A stretch of 49,739 nucleotides of DNA from Desulfobacterales bacterium (lineage in GTDB: Bacteria > Desulfobacterota > Desulfobacteria > Desulfobacterales > SKZT01). This document shows positions 1-8,603 of the stretch, piece after piece. The stretch is from contig JAGYNR010000004.1 of the NCBI GenBank assembly GCA_018399715.1, positions 1 to 49,739 of the forward strand, written 5' to 3'. A model generated the notes under the pieces. It did no database searches. It saw nothing but the letters and a program-made list of their open reading frames with translations, and was not told the origin of the DNA. A program made the translations under genes and the position numbers. Positions within the stretch are counted from its first letter, which is position 1; each line of letters opens with the position of its first letter.

Positions 1-57
1 ACATTCTTAGTTTATTGATAGTATTAGGTGGGTAAAAAAATTACCCGACCAAAATAT

Positions 58-134
<77 letters not shown>

Positions 135-374
135 GCTTTCAGAAAATCTCCAGAACAGTATCCAAGAATCATCATGAAAAATGAGGAAAAAGCCATAAAT
201 TTCCAACTTTTACATGAAGGATTAAAATCAAGGATAAATCCGGAATCGCTTCGATATTATATTTTTTATTTCTCCATCTTTTCCCCCGGACAGTTAGATA
301 TCTACCTACACCACGCAGTGGCGGGTTAAGTACTGTGATGTACGGCTAAACAATCCATTGGCCAATCAATTTGA

Positions 375-1604
375 ATGAGATCATTTATAAAAATAATACG
401 CCCGACATCAGCCTTTTTATTACCAGTGATAATAGTCAGTGCGGCGTTTGCGGATAGCACCAAAGGTGTTAGCACTTCAGGCACAACAGATATGAATGAT
501 GATGTGGTAATACTGATAATCTACGTGTTGCTGGCATTAGGCTTTTCATTTCTTTGTTCCGTGGCAGAGGCGGTTATCTTGAGTATTACGCCTTCATATA
601 TTGAGGGCTTGAAAAAAAAGCGACCAGAGCACGCGGTAGCCTTGAAACGGCTGAAACAGGACAAAGTGGACCGGGCGCTTGCAGCTATCTTAACATTGAA
701 CACTATTGCGCATACAGTCGGGGCTATCGGGGCCGGTGCCAAAGCAACCATCATTTTTGGGAGTTCTTGGTTTGGTCTGTTTTCAGCGGGAATGACATTG
801 ATGATTCTTTTCTTTTCTGAAATTGTTCCTAAAACCATTGGTGCCATCTATTGGTCAAAACTTACCAGACCAATTGCCTTTTTTGTGAATATGCTGATCG
901 TCTTGCTATATCCGATAGTTTGGCTCTCGGAGAGAGTTACAAGGCTGATTGCACACGGAAAGAACTTGCCGGTATTTAGCCGGGATGAGTTCATTGCAAT
1001 GGCACGCTTTGGCGAATATACCGGGCATATCCAAAAGAAAGAGTCCCGGATTATTCGAAACCTCTTTCGGTTTGAGTCGTTGAAAGTAACAGATATTATG
1101 ACGCCACGCACTGTTATTTCAGCATTATCCGAAGAAATGTCAATTTTAAAGGCATTGAAGTGCGTCACTCAAGCACCATTCTCCCGCTTACCGCTCTACA
1201 AAAGAAACATAGACGACATAACCGGTTTTGTTCTGAAAGATGATGTTTTGATATTCAATGCACAGGGACGGGGGGATGAAAAGCTCAAGTCTTTGAAGCG
1301 TGACATACTAGCCATTCCGGAGACAATATCATTGTCGGTTTTATTGGAATATTTTCTCAAGAATCGTCAGCAGATCGCCATTGTTGTTGATGAACACGGC
1401 GGCACCAGAGGACTGGTGACTCTCGAAGATTTGATAGAAACATTAATGGGCATGGAAATCATGGATGAAACAGATAATGTCGAAGACATGCGGGTCTTGG
1501 CGCGAAAGCAATGGATAGAACGTGCCAGGGCGCTGGGGGCAGAAGTTGAAATAGCAGAGCAGTGCAATGCCGAACGCGACACTTCTCCGAATGCAGACAA
1601 GTAA
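375..1604 (+). CDS. CNNM (DUF21) transmembrane and CBS-pair protein
   Basis: A 409-residue membrane protein of the CNNM/CorC/TlyC family, whose members take part in divalent cation (Mg2+, Co2+) export or homeostasis. A hydrophobic signal-like segment covers residues 8-27. The DUF21 domain with several membrane helices runs from about 45 to 195 and includes an FFSEIVPKTIG stretch typical of the family. A CBS pair follows from about 235 to 370, opening with TDIMTPRT and containing VVDEHGGTRGLVTLEDLIE. The C-terminal CorC/HlyC transporter-associated domain of longer relatives is absent: only about 40 charged residues follow the second CBS. It stands alone and converges with the kor operon. The family call is firm; the transported ion is inference. 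Confidence 0.88.
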   Translation: MRSFIKIIRPTSAFLLPVIIVSAAFADSTKGVSTSGTTDMNDDVVILIIYVLLALGFSFLCSVAEAVILSITPSYIEGLKKKRPEHAVALKRLKQDKVDRALAAILTLNTIAHTVGAIGAGAKATIIFGSSWFGLFSAGMTLMILFFSEIVPKTIGAIYWSKLTRPIAFFVNMLIVLLYPIVWLSERVTRLIAHGKNLPVFSRDEFIAMARFGEYTGHIQKKESRIIRNLFRFESLKVTDIMTPRTVISALSEEMSILKALKCVTQAPFSRLPLYKRNIDDITGFVLKDDVLIFNAQGRGDEKLKSLKRDILAIPETISLSVLLEYFLKNRQQIAIVVDEHGGTRGLVTLEDLIETLMGMEIMDETDNVEDMRVLARKQWIERARALGAEVEIAEQCNAERDTSPNADK

Positions 1605-1772
1605 CCCCGGTGAACGTGAACGCCGAATTCATATACGAGTGTCTAAATCGGGTTGGTAAAGTAGCAAGGTCTCCACAGGAACCACCTGTAAGGATTTGGG
1701 AGAGCAAACAAAGGGCCCTAAAAACATAAGACCGGCAATCCGGTTACACGTGTTGCTAATCTGAGCGAGTGA

Positions 1773-2309
1773 CTATTTTTTTACCAGATCTACTCCCAGC
1801 TCAAGTGCCTGACGGTTAATAGCCAGAAATTCAGGCCGGATTCGGTTTTCAAGGACTTTCATGATAGATTCGGGATATACTAACTTTGTCAGCTCAATAA
1901 CAGCGCCGAGCATACAGATATTCAATACGATGGGTTTTCCGATTTTTTCCATTACAGTGCGGTATATGGGAAGTTCCCATTGGACAGCATCCACTTTTTT
2001 GTGGGTTTCCACATACCTGGTATCGGTAATTAAAATTCCGCCCGGCCGGATAATGCCATAAAATTTATTATAGGATTCCTGGGTCAGGCAGACCAGTATA
2101 TTCGGCTGGTTCACTTTCGGAAAGTGAATGTCTGTGTCACTGATGATCACTTCACTGCGTGTCGCTCCCCCTCTGGCTTCCGGTCCATAGGACTGCGATT
2201 GTACCGCGATCAGATTTTCATACATGACAGCGGCTTCCGCCAGAATGATAGCTGCGGTGATCACGCCTTGTCCCCCCGAGCCAGAAAAAACCAGTCTGCA
2301 TCTTTCCAT
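1773..2309 (-). CDS. korC: 2-oxoacid:ferredoxin oxidoreductase, gamma subunit
   Basis: A 178-residue subunit of the thiamine-diphosphate-dependent enzyme that converts a 2-oxoacid plus CoA to acyl-CoA, CO2 and reduced ferredoxin in the cytoplasm. The N-terminal FSGSGGQGVITAA motif and the SYGPEARGG stretch near residue 41 are hallmarks of the gamma (POR gamma) domain. It is the last gene of the minus-strand operon, 5 bp after the beta-subunit gene. Four separate subunit genes in the order delta-alpha-beta-gamma, with subunit lengths like KorDABC, favour 2-oxoglutarate as substrate. A branched-chain 2-oxoacid (Vor type) cannot be excluded from sequence reading alone. Confidence 0.9.
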   Translation of the reverse strand: MERCRLVFSGSGGQGVITAAIILAEAAVMYENLIAVQSQSYGPEARGGATRSEVIISDTDIHFPKVNQPNILVCLTQESYNKFYGIIRPGGILITDTRYVETHKKVDAVQWELPIYRTVMEKIGKPIVLNICMLGAVIELTKLVYPESIMKVLENRIRPEFLAINRQALELGVDLVKK

Positions 2310-2314
2310 AACCG

Positions 2315-3121
2315 TTATCCCTTTTCCCCTTGTGCTGTTTCGATGATCTTTTCATATTCCCTGCAGTATTCCGGCAGATCTTTTCTTACAAATATACCCC
2401 GCTCAATCAGATTCGGATTTTCCTGTTTGGCCTTGGAGCCAATGGGTGTTGTGAAATCCCGAAAAAATTTGACCATTTCAACGGCAGAGCCCATTTTATT
2501 TTTTCTTCCGAAATGGGTCGGACACTGAGTTAAAACTTCAACGACCGAAAAGCCCTCATGAAAAATAGCCTCTTTGAAGATATTGGACATCTGCTTGACA
2601 TGATAAGTGGTGGTGCGGGCCACAAAAGTAGCTCCGGCGGATCTGGCCAACTTCACCACATCAAAGGCTTGGTCAATATTGCCAAACGGTGCGGTGGTGG
2701 CCAGCTTTGCATAGCCGGTGAGCGGGCTGTACTGTCCGCCGGTCATTCCGTAGATACGGTTATTCATCACAATGGCCGTGATGTCAATATTACGTCTGGC
2801 TGCATGGATAAAATGGTTTCCGCCGATGGCAAGGGCGTCGCCGTCACCCATGGGGACAATCAGTGTCAGCTCCGGGCGACTCATTTTAACCCCTGTGGCA
2901 AAAGCCAGAGCACGGCCATGAAGGGTATGAAGCGTGTGAACATCCACATAGCCGGATATCCGCGAAGAACAGCCAATACCTGAGACCATCACAATTTCAT
3001 TTTTACTGATGCTCAATGTATCGAAGGTCCGGAGCAACGCATTAAGAATCATACCGTGACCGCATCCGGGGCACCACATGTGTGGGAAAAACCGTTCCCT
3101 GATATAATCTTTAATCGCCAT
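2315..3121 (-). CDS. korB: 2-oxoacid:ferredoxin oxidoreductase, beta (TPP) subunit
   Basis: A 268-residue thiamine-diphosphate-binding subunit. MWCPGCGHG near residue 15 is the signature of the family's beta subunit. GDGDALAIGGNHFIHAARRN and the following NNRIYGMTGGQ form the TPP/Mg2+ binding motif (GDG about 25-30 residues before NN). A later CPTHFGRKN stretch is also typical of 2-oxoglutarate-type enzymes. It lies 3 bp downstream of korA and 5 bp upstream of korC, so the four genes are almost certainly one transcript. The class is firm; the assignment to 2-oxoglutarate is inference from the operon form. Confidence 0.92.
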   Translation of the reverse strand: MAIKDYIRERFFPHMWCPGCGHGMILNALLRTFDTLSISKNEIVMVSGIGCSSRISGYVDVHTLHTLHGRALAFATGVKMSRPELTLIVPMGDGDALAIGGNHFIHAARRNIDITAIVMNNRIYGMTGGQYSPLTGYAKLATTAPFGNIDQAFDVVKLARSAGATFVARTTTYHVKQMSNIFKEAIFHEGFSVVEVLTQCPTHFGRKNKMGSAVEMVKFFRDFTTPIGSKAKQENPNLIERGIFVRKDLPEYCREYEKIIETAQGEKG

Positions 3122-3124
3122 AAA

Positions 3125-4273
3125 TTATACTCCTCTTCCCTGAATGAGACGAAGAATGTTTCTGATATCCGTTGGCGTGATAAAAATGCCGTCAACGCGA
3201 TTGGCCAGAAATACCCGGTCCGGGTGTTCAACCGCCAGTTTGACATGTTGAAAAATTTGTCCAAGATTCATCTCTACTACGACAATGTATTTTGCCTTCT
3301 GACATTTTTCACGGATAAGGTCGTAATTAAAAGGCCACAATGTCTGAAGCTCCAAAAGGCCGAGAGATTCACCCCGCCCTCGTCGGTTTATCACTACGTG
3401 AAGAGCGGATCTGGCGGAAGCGCCATAGGATATGAGCACTGTCTGAGCATCCTCCAGATAATATTCTTTATACCTGGAGATGACATGAACGTTGTTTTTG
3501 ATCTTGTCGGTAAGATGATGAATTAACCCGTGGACAACTCCGGGGTTATTCGATGGAAATCCCCACATATCGTGATAAAGACCGGTGACATTATAACGAT
3601 GAACCCCTCCGAAATCAGATATAGGCAACCGGCCGTCTTCTCTCGGAAGATACGGATGGAAATCGACGCCATCGGGTACGGAAGTTCTAAGCCGTTCCAC
3701 CAGGGGGATAGCTCCTTTTTCCGGTACGATCAGCCGTTCTCTCATGTGCCCGACCAGTTCATCGAATAACAAAATAACCGGAGTCCGGTAAGTTTCGGCA
3801 ATATTGAAAGCCTCCACCGTAATGTTGAATACTTCCTGATGATTGGACGCCGTCATTGCTACGATATCATGATCGCCATGAGTTCCCCATCGCGCCTGAC
3901 AAACATCTCCCTGAGACACTTTGGTCGGTAGGCCGGTAGACGGTCCCCCGCGTTGAACATTGACAATCACGCAGGGTATCTCTCCCATGACCGCATAGCC
4001 CAAAGCCTCCTGCATCAGAGAAAAGCCGGGACCGCTGGTGGCAGTCATGGCTTTAATCCCGGTCAGCGATGCACCGATGATCGCACATATGGAACTGATT
4101 TCATCTTCCATCTGAATAAATTTACCTTTATGCTTCGGCAATTCTGAAGAAAGCATTTCGGCAATCTCGGTGGAGGGCGTAATGGGATAACCAGCGAAAA
4201 ATTCTAGTCCGGCATATAACGCCCCTTCAACACAAGCCTCATTTCCCTGTACGAACTTTAACGTTCCTTCCAT
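3125..4273 (-). CDS. korA: 2-oxoacid:ferredoxin oxidoreductase, alpha subunit
   Basis: A 382-residue alpha subunit carrying the pyrimidine-binding and transketolase C-terminal-like domains. FAGYPITPSTEIAE at about 28-41 and TATSGPGFSLMQEALGYA at about 77-94 are the conserved motifs of KorA/VorA. QRGGPSTGLPTKVSQGD, near 107-123, is strongly conserved among 2-oxoglutarate and 2-oxoisovalerate enzymes. The gamma domain is not fused to it, in contrast to some clostridial and archaeal enzymes. The protein pairs with the beta subunit to form the active site. Start ATG at 4273 follows an AGAGAAGAC-like ribosome site. Confidence 0.92.
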   Translation of the reverse strand: MEGTLKFVQGNEACVEGALYAGLEFFAGYPITPSTEIAEMLSSELPKHKGKFIQMEDEISSICAIIGASLTGIKAMTATSGPGFSLMQEALGYAVMGEIPCVIVNVQRGGPSTGLPTKVSQGDVCQARWGTHGDHDIVAMTASNHQEVFNITVEAFNIAETYRTPVILLFDELVGHMRERLIVPEKGAIPLVERLRTSVPDGVDFHPYLPREDGRLPISDFGGVHRYNVTGLYHDMWGFPSNNPGVVHGLIHHLTDKIKNNVHVISRYKEYYLEDAQTVLISYGASARSALHVVINRRGRGESLGLLELQTLWPFNYDLIREKCQKAKYIVVVEMNLGQIFQHVKLAVEHPDRVFLANRVDGIFITPTDIRNILRLIQGRGV

Positions 4274-4311
4274 GTCTTCTCTTTGCCTTCTCCATTAAAT
4301 AATGACAAAAT

Positions 4312-4548
4312 TTAAGTAGATCCTGTTTGCTCTGTTTCAGTTTCCGGTTCCGTCTCGATTTCAATTGCCAGATCAGGGCATAACATCTCACAAAATCTGC
4401 ACGCAATACAGTCCTCCGGACGAACTGCTTGCGCCTTGTCCTTGTCATCTAACTCCAAAACGTTTTTGGGACAAAACGCAACACAAATTCCGCAACCCTT
4501 GCACCATTCCCGGTTAATATGGTGTTTTTTTAATTTTTCTTTTGCCAT
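4312..4548 (-). CDS. korD: 2-oxoacid:ferredoxin oxidoreductase, delta (2x[4Fe-4S]) subunit
   Basis: A 78-residue ferredoxin-like subunit that carries electrons from the TPP subunit to free ferredoxin. Two CxxCxxCxxxCP clusters are visible, CKGCGICVAFCP and CIACRFCEMLCP, followed by an acidic tail rich in E and T. I start at the ATG at 4548 (MAKEKLKK) because a GAGG ribosome site sits 8 bases upstream. An in-frame upstream ATG at 4575 lacks one. It is the first gene of the operon, and the separate ferredoxin-type subunit is typical of delta-proteobacterial KorDABC. Confidence 0.9.
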   Translation of the reverse strand: MAKEKLKKHHINREWCKGCGICVAFCPKNVLELDDKDKAQAVRPEDCIACRFCEMLCPDLAIEIETEPETETEQTGST

Positions 4549-4760
4549 GAATTTTTCCTCAAGGTATTTTAACATCTGTTTTATAGGTGATTCATAAGAA
4601 AGGAATACGGATTTGTCAAGGAATTGTCTATGCAGATTCTATTCAAAACATCATATATTTATGATATACGGGCTAAAAAGAAAATCATTAATTTTTGGTC
4701 TTTGAACGGCCTGTAACTGAAACTGAGTTTAGGTGTAAATCTGCTACCACACATGGGAAA

Positions 4761-6815
4761 ATGATGGATCAAGGCAAACTGTTTGATAATAACGAATTGA
4801 AAAAAAACCTGGATGCAGCCATTGAAAATGCATGTCAATGGTTGAAAAAGCGACAAGCTCCGGAAGGATTTTGGATGGGCGTGCTTGAATCCAATTCATG
4901 TATGGAGGCTGAATGGCTGCTGGTTTTGTTTTTTTTGGGAGTCACCGATAATGTTAAAACAGAAGGATTAATGAAAGGAATCCTTAATAAACAGCGGCCG
5001 GATGGTTCTTGGGAGGTTTATTATGATGCGCCGCAAGGTGATATCAATACTACAGTGGAAGCCTATGCAGCACTGAAAGCCTGGGGAATGAAGGCGGAAG
5101 CAGCTCCTTTGAAAAAGGCGAGAAAGTGGATACTCGCCCATGGAGGCCTGTCAAAAATACGGGTTTTTACCCGCTATTGGCTGGCGCTGATCGGTGAATG
5201 GCCATGGGATAAAACACCGAATGTACCCCCTGAAATCATTTGGTTTCCGCTCTGGTTTCCCTTTAATATATATAATTTTGCCTGCTGGGCACGGACTACC
5301 ATGGTTCCGCTGAGTATTTTGTCGGCACGTCGGGCGGTTCGATCATTGCCGGCAGAGGCAAGACTAAACGAGCTCTTCCCGGAGGGGCGTTCGGCAATGG
5401 ATTACAACTTGCCCCAAAAAGGCGGCATAGTTTCCTGGGAGCGAGTTTTTTTAACAATTGACCGTTTTTTACATACCTTTCAAAAAAGGGCTTTGACACC
5501 GGGGCGGGAAACGGCCATTAAAGTTTGCCTGGAATGGATTATCCGGCATCAGGAGGCTGACGGCACGTGGGGAGGAATCCAGCCGCCCTGGGTCTATAGT
5601 CTGGTAGCGCTGAGCGTGGAAGGCTACCCGGTTTCTCATCCCATGATACATAAATCAATTTCAGCCATCGATACCCATTGGTCATACAGGCGTGACAATG
5701 CACTTTACATTCAGGCTTGTGAATCGCCGGTATGGGACACAATACTGGCATTGATGGCGATGGAAGATGCCGGATACGATTATTGTCAAATGCCGGCAAT
5801 GCAACAAGCAGCCAACTGGCTGTTAAAAAAACAGGTCATGGCTTCCGGTGACTGGCAGATAAAACTTAAAGACGTGGAGCCCGGAGGATGGTCCTTCGAG
5901 CATGAAAATTTGAAATATCCGGATGTAGATGATACCGCGGTAGCATTAATTGTTTTGAACCGGCTGTCTTCAGCAGCCAAAGAATCAAGTGAATTTTCTG
6001 TGGCTATCGATCGTGCAGTGAGGTGGATTATTGCCATGCAATGTCACAACGGTGGATGGGGTGCATTTGATATCAACAATGACAAGCGTTTAATCACCAA
6101 AATTCCATTTTTTGATTTTGGAGAGGCTCTGGATCCCCCTAGTGTAGATGTCACCGCACATGTTATTGAGGCACTGGGAAATTTGGGGATGACAATTGAT
6201 CATCCCGTTGTGAGCAGGGCCGTCAATTTTATTCATTCTGAACAGGAATTACAGGGAAGCTGGTTCGGTCGATGGGGTGTCAACCATCTTTACGGCACAG
6301 GTGCAGTTTTACCGGCATTAAAAGCTGTGGGCGAAGATATGTCTCGCCGTTACATTCAAAAAGCGGCAGATTGGATCGTTTCCTGCCAGAACCCGGACGG
6401 CGGATGGGGGGAGACCTGCGGGTCTTATATGGCAAATGAGCTACGGGGAAAAGGGGAGAGCACGGCCTCACAAAGTGCATGGGCATTGATGGGGCTATTG
6501 GCTGTCAGCGGTCGGCGGTACCGGCAAAGTATTGAAAGAGGCGTCGGTTATTTGATCAAAACGCAACGGCAGGGTACCTGGAATGAACCGCAGTATACCG
6601 GTACGGGTTTTCCGGGATATGCCGTAGGTGAGCGAATCGATCTGGCCAATAAACGTCTGTCTTTAAAATTGCAACAGGGAATTGAATTGGGCAAAGGGTT
6701 TATGATTAACTACAACTTGTACCGCCATTATTTTCCACTGATGGCCCTCGGACGGGCCCGCAGGTTTTTAAACCATGAACAGCTCAAATGGTCAGAAGTC
6801 AGAGATCAGAGGTAA
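4761..6815 (+). CDS. shc: Squalene-hopene cyclase
   Basis: A 684-residue terpene cyclase that folds squalene into hopene/diplopterol, the first committed step to hopanoids, at the cytoplasmic membrane. The catalytic DxDD motif reads D388-V-D-D391. Several QW repeats are visible (GSWEVYY, GTWGG, GGWGAFD, GSWFGRWG, GGWGETCGSY, GTWNEPQYTGTGFPG), as in the alpha-alpha barrel family. I take ATG 4761 (MMDQGKLF), which matches the usual N-terminus about 30 residues before the WL..RQ..EGFW motif. A longer frame from a TTG at 4695 has no family support. It heads the operon shc-hpnM-hpnL-hpnN-hpnA. Confidence 0.96.
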   Translation: MMDQGKLFDNNELKKNLDAAIENACQWLKKRQAPEGFWMGVLESNSCMEAEWLLVLFFLGVTDNVKTEGLMKGILNKQRPDGSWEVYYDAPQGDINTTVEAYAALKAWGMKAEAAPLKKARKWILAHGGLSKIRVFTRYWLALIGEWPWDKTPNVPPEIIWFPLWFPFNIYNFACWARTTMVPLSILSARRAVRSLPAEARLNELFPEGRSAMDYNLPQKGGIVSWERVFLTIDRFLHTFQKRALTPGRETAIKVCLEWIIRHQEADGTWGGIQPPWVYSLVALSVEGYPVSHPMIHKSISAIDTHWSYRRDNALYIQACESPVWDTILALMAMEDAGYDYCQMPAMQQAANWLLKKQVMASGDWQIKLKDVEPGGWSFEHENLKYPDVDDTAVALIVLNRLSSAAKESSEFSVAIDRAVRWIIAMQCHNGGWGAFDINNDKRLITKIPFFDFGEALDPPSVDVTAHVIEALGNLGMTIDHPVVSRAVNFIHSEQELQGSWFGRWGVNHLYGTGAVLPALKAVGEDMSRRYIQKAADWIVSCQNPDGGWGETCGSYMANELRGKGESTASQSAWALMGLLAVSGRRYRQSIERGVGYLIKTQRQGTWNEPQYTGTGFPGYAVGERIDLANKRLSLKLQQGIELGKGFMINYNLYRHYFPLMALGRARRFLNHEQLKWSEVRDQR

Positions 6816-6852
6816 TTAGATCAACAATCAGCAATCAACAATCATTATTGTC

Positions 6853-7512
6853 ATGAACCTTTATTGCAGAAATACAATATTTCGTCGGTTTTTTGGGACC
6901 GCGGTCATCCGTATGATTTTAGCGGCGGTGATTATCGGTACAGCCGCCTTCCAAACCAGCTACGCAACGAAAACAGATGACCCGACAACGGTTATAGAAC
7001 AGTTTAATGCCAAATTGCTGGAGGCCATGAAGGGCGGCAAAGAAGCCGGATACACTGGTCGTTATCGGATCTTGGAACCGGTTATCCGTGAGGTATTCGC
7101 CTTCAACCTGATTGTTCGTATATCATCAGGTAACTATTGGCTATCTTTGAGCAATGAGCAACGCCAACGGTTGACTGGATTGTACCGGCAATGGTCAACC
7201 GCAGTTTATGCCCAGCGGTATGATTCCTTTAACGGACAGTATTTTAAGCTAATATCTCCTGCCCATCCCCTTGACAGCAAGGTTACCATTGATACACAAA
7301 TGATCAAAAAGAACGGAGATACGGTTTCATTTTGTTATAAACTGATCAACATTAAAGGGCAGTGGAAAATCGTTGATATTCATGTAAAAGGGATCAGTCA
7401 GCTCGCAACCACCCGGGCGCAATTTATCAGTGTGCTCAGACGTGACGGCTTTGACGGGTTGGAAAAGTTACTTCTGGAAAAAATAAAAACCTCGCAGGCT
7501 GTAAATCATTAA
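6853..7512 (+). CDS. hpnM: Hopanoid-associated MlaC/Ttg2D-like periplasmic protein
   Basis: A 219-residue exported protein of the toluene-tolerance Ttg2D/MlaC family; the hopanoid-linked member is HpnM. A signal peptide occupies about residues 1-39 (basic N-terminus, then a hydrophobic stretch ending in SYA). The MlaC fold follows, with LYRQWSTAVYAQRYDSF and the conserved VDIHVKGISQLATTRAQF segment, where MlaC proteins have V-D-V-x-V-x-G-V-S. MlaC proteins bind lipid in the periplasm, so a role in moving hopanoids between membranes is likely by analogy. It lies 37 bp after shc and before two membrane genes of the same pathway. Confidence 0.88.
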   Translation: MNLYCRNTIFRRFFGTAVIRMILAAVIIGTAAFQTSYATKTDDPTTVIEQFNAKLLEAMKGGKEAGYTGRYRILEPVIREVFAFNLIVRISSGNYWLSLSNEQRQRLTGLYRQWSTAVYAQRYDSFNGQYFKLISPAHPLDSKVTIDTQMIKKNGDTVSFCYKLINIKGQWKIVDIHVKGISQLATTRAQFISVLRRDGFDGLEKLLLEKIKTSQAVNH

Positions 7513-7573
7513 ATATGATAGTCTTGATTTTGGGCAATGAATTGGGTTGTCTTTTGAAAAATCGGAATGATGG

Positions 7574-8602
7574 ATGATACGGCACTTGCAAAGCCCCCGT
7601 TTTTTTGTAATAGCGTTGGTTGCAGGACTGGCCATTGTTGTAATGTTGCTGCTAAAAGAAGGGATCAGGGAAGTTTGGACAGCCCTGATGATGGTCGGCT
7701 GGAATATTTTCTGGTTGCTGGCGTTTCGGTTTGTGCCCATGGCAATAGATGCGGCCGGGTGGCGATACCTGGTTGTATGCCCCGCTGTTCCGGGCTTTGC
7801 CGGTTTTTTGTTGTATCGATGGGCCGCCGAATCCTGTAATACGCTTTTGCCGGCTGCTCAGGTAGGCGGTCACCTGGTCCGGGCTCTGATGTTGGCCCGT
7901 CGGTTGCCCTCCCGGGCTATGGCCGGAGCTTCCGTTGTGGTTGACTTTACGGTGGGGGTTGGCACCCAGTTTCTGTTTATTATGGGCGGACTCTTGCTGT
8001 TACTGTTTGAGGTGCCCCCGGCTTCGAACATGGCTTTTGCCGTAATCGTGTCGGGTGGGCTCCTGGTGATGGGCGGCTTTATTTTTGTTCAGTATCGGGG
8101 CATATCCGGTGTTTTTAACCGAATTGCCTCGCGCTTTATGAATAACCGTCAGATGATGCAGGTTGCGGGTGGTTTGGAGGCACTTGAAAAAGAAGCGTAT
8201 CGTCTGTATTCGGATTATCATCGATGGATAATATGCGCCTTTGTGCGGTTTGCCGGCTGGATGATGAAAAGTGGTGAAACCTATCTGGTGCTTCTTTTTT
8301 TGGGGGCTTCCCCATCAATTACGGAAGCCGTGATTCTTGAAGCTGTTGGTATAGCTGCCAATAGTTTTGGTTTTCTGGTACCGGGGGCTGTTGGGGTGCG
8401 CGAGGGAGGCATTTTTGCCGTTGCCGCCTTACTGGGGATATCTCCGGAGACGGCTCTGGCGCTTGCACTGATCAAACGGGGCAGGGAACTGGCGGTGGGG
8501 CTTCCCGGTTTGGCGGCATTGCTCATCTTTGAAAAGGATATCCTGTTAAGTCCCCGCATGTATATTAGAAAAAAAGCCGGTAATACCAAAGAGACAAATT
8601 GA
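7574..8602 (+). CDS. hpnL: Hopanoid-associated integral membrane protein HpnL-like
   Basis: A 342-residue polytopic membrane protein related to the lysylphosphatidylglycerol synthase transmembrane (UPF0104/LPG_synthase_TM) family. Six to eight hydrophobic helices are visible. The loop FLVPGAVGVREGG near residues 268-280 is the typical conserved motif of this family, and LLPAAQVGGHLVRALML (about 92-108) is the other. Position between hpnM and hpnN identifies it as HpnL (hopanoid-associated membrane protein). Biochemical activity is unknown. ATG 7574 has only a weak ribosome site. Its stop is one base before the hpnN start, suggesting coupled translation. Confidence 0.85.
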   Translation: MIRHLQSPRFFVIALVAGLAIVVMLLLKEGIREVWTALMMVGWNIFWLLAFRFVPMAIDAAGWRYLVVCPAVPGFAGFLLYRWAAESCNTLLPAAQVGGHLVRALMLARRLPSRAMAGASVVVDFTVGVGTQFLFIMGGLLLLLFEVPPASNMAFAVIVSGGLLVMGGFIFVQYRGISGVFNRIASRFMNNRQMMQVAGGLEALEKEAYRLYSDYHRWIICAFVRFAGWMMKSGETYLVLLFLGASPSITEAVILEAVGIAANSFGFLVPGAVGVREGGIFAVAALLGISPETALALALIKRGRELAVGLPGLAALLIFEKDILLSPRMYIRKKAGNTKETN

Positions 8603-8603
8603 G

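Noticed and set aside
15-45. Possible -35/-10 promoter before the tRNA (TTGATA and an A/T-rich -10)
   Set aside because: The -10 match is poor and the window begins too close to judge the context.
1731-1746. Short ACCGG/CCGGT hairpin between the convergent CNNM and kor genes
   Set aside because: Five-base stem with no U-run on either strand; too weak to call a terminator.
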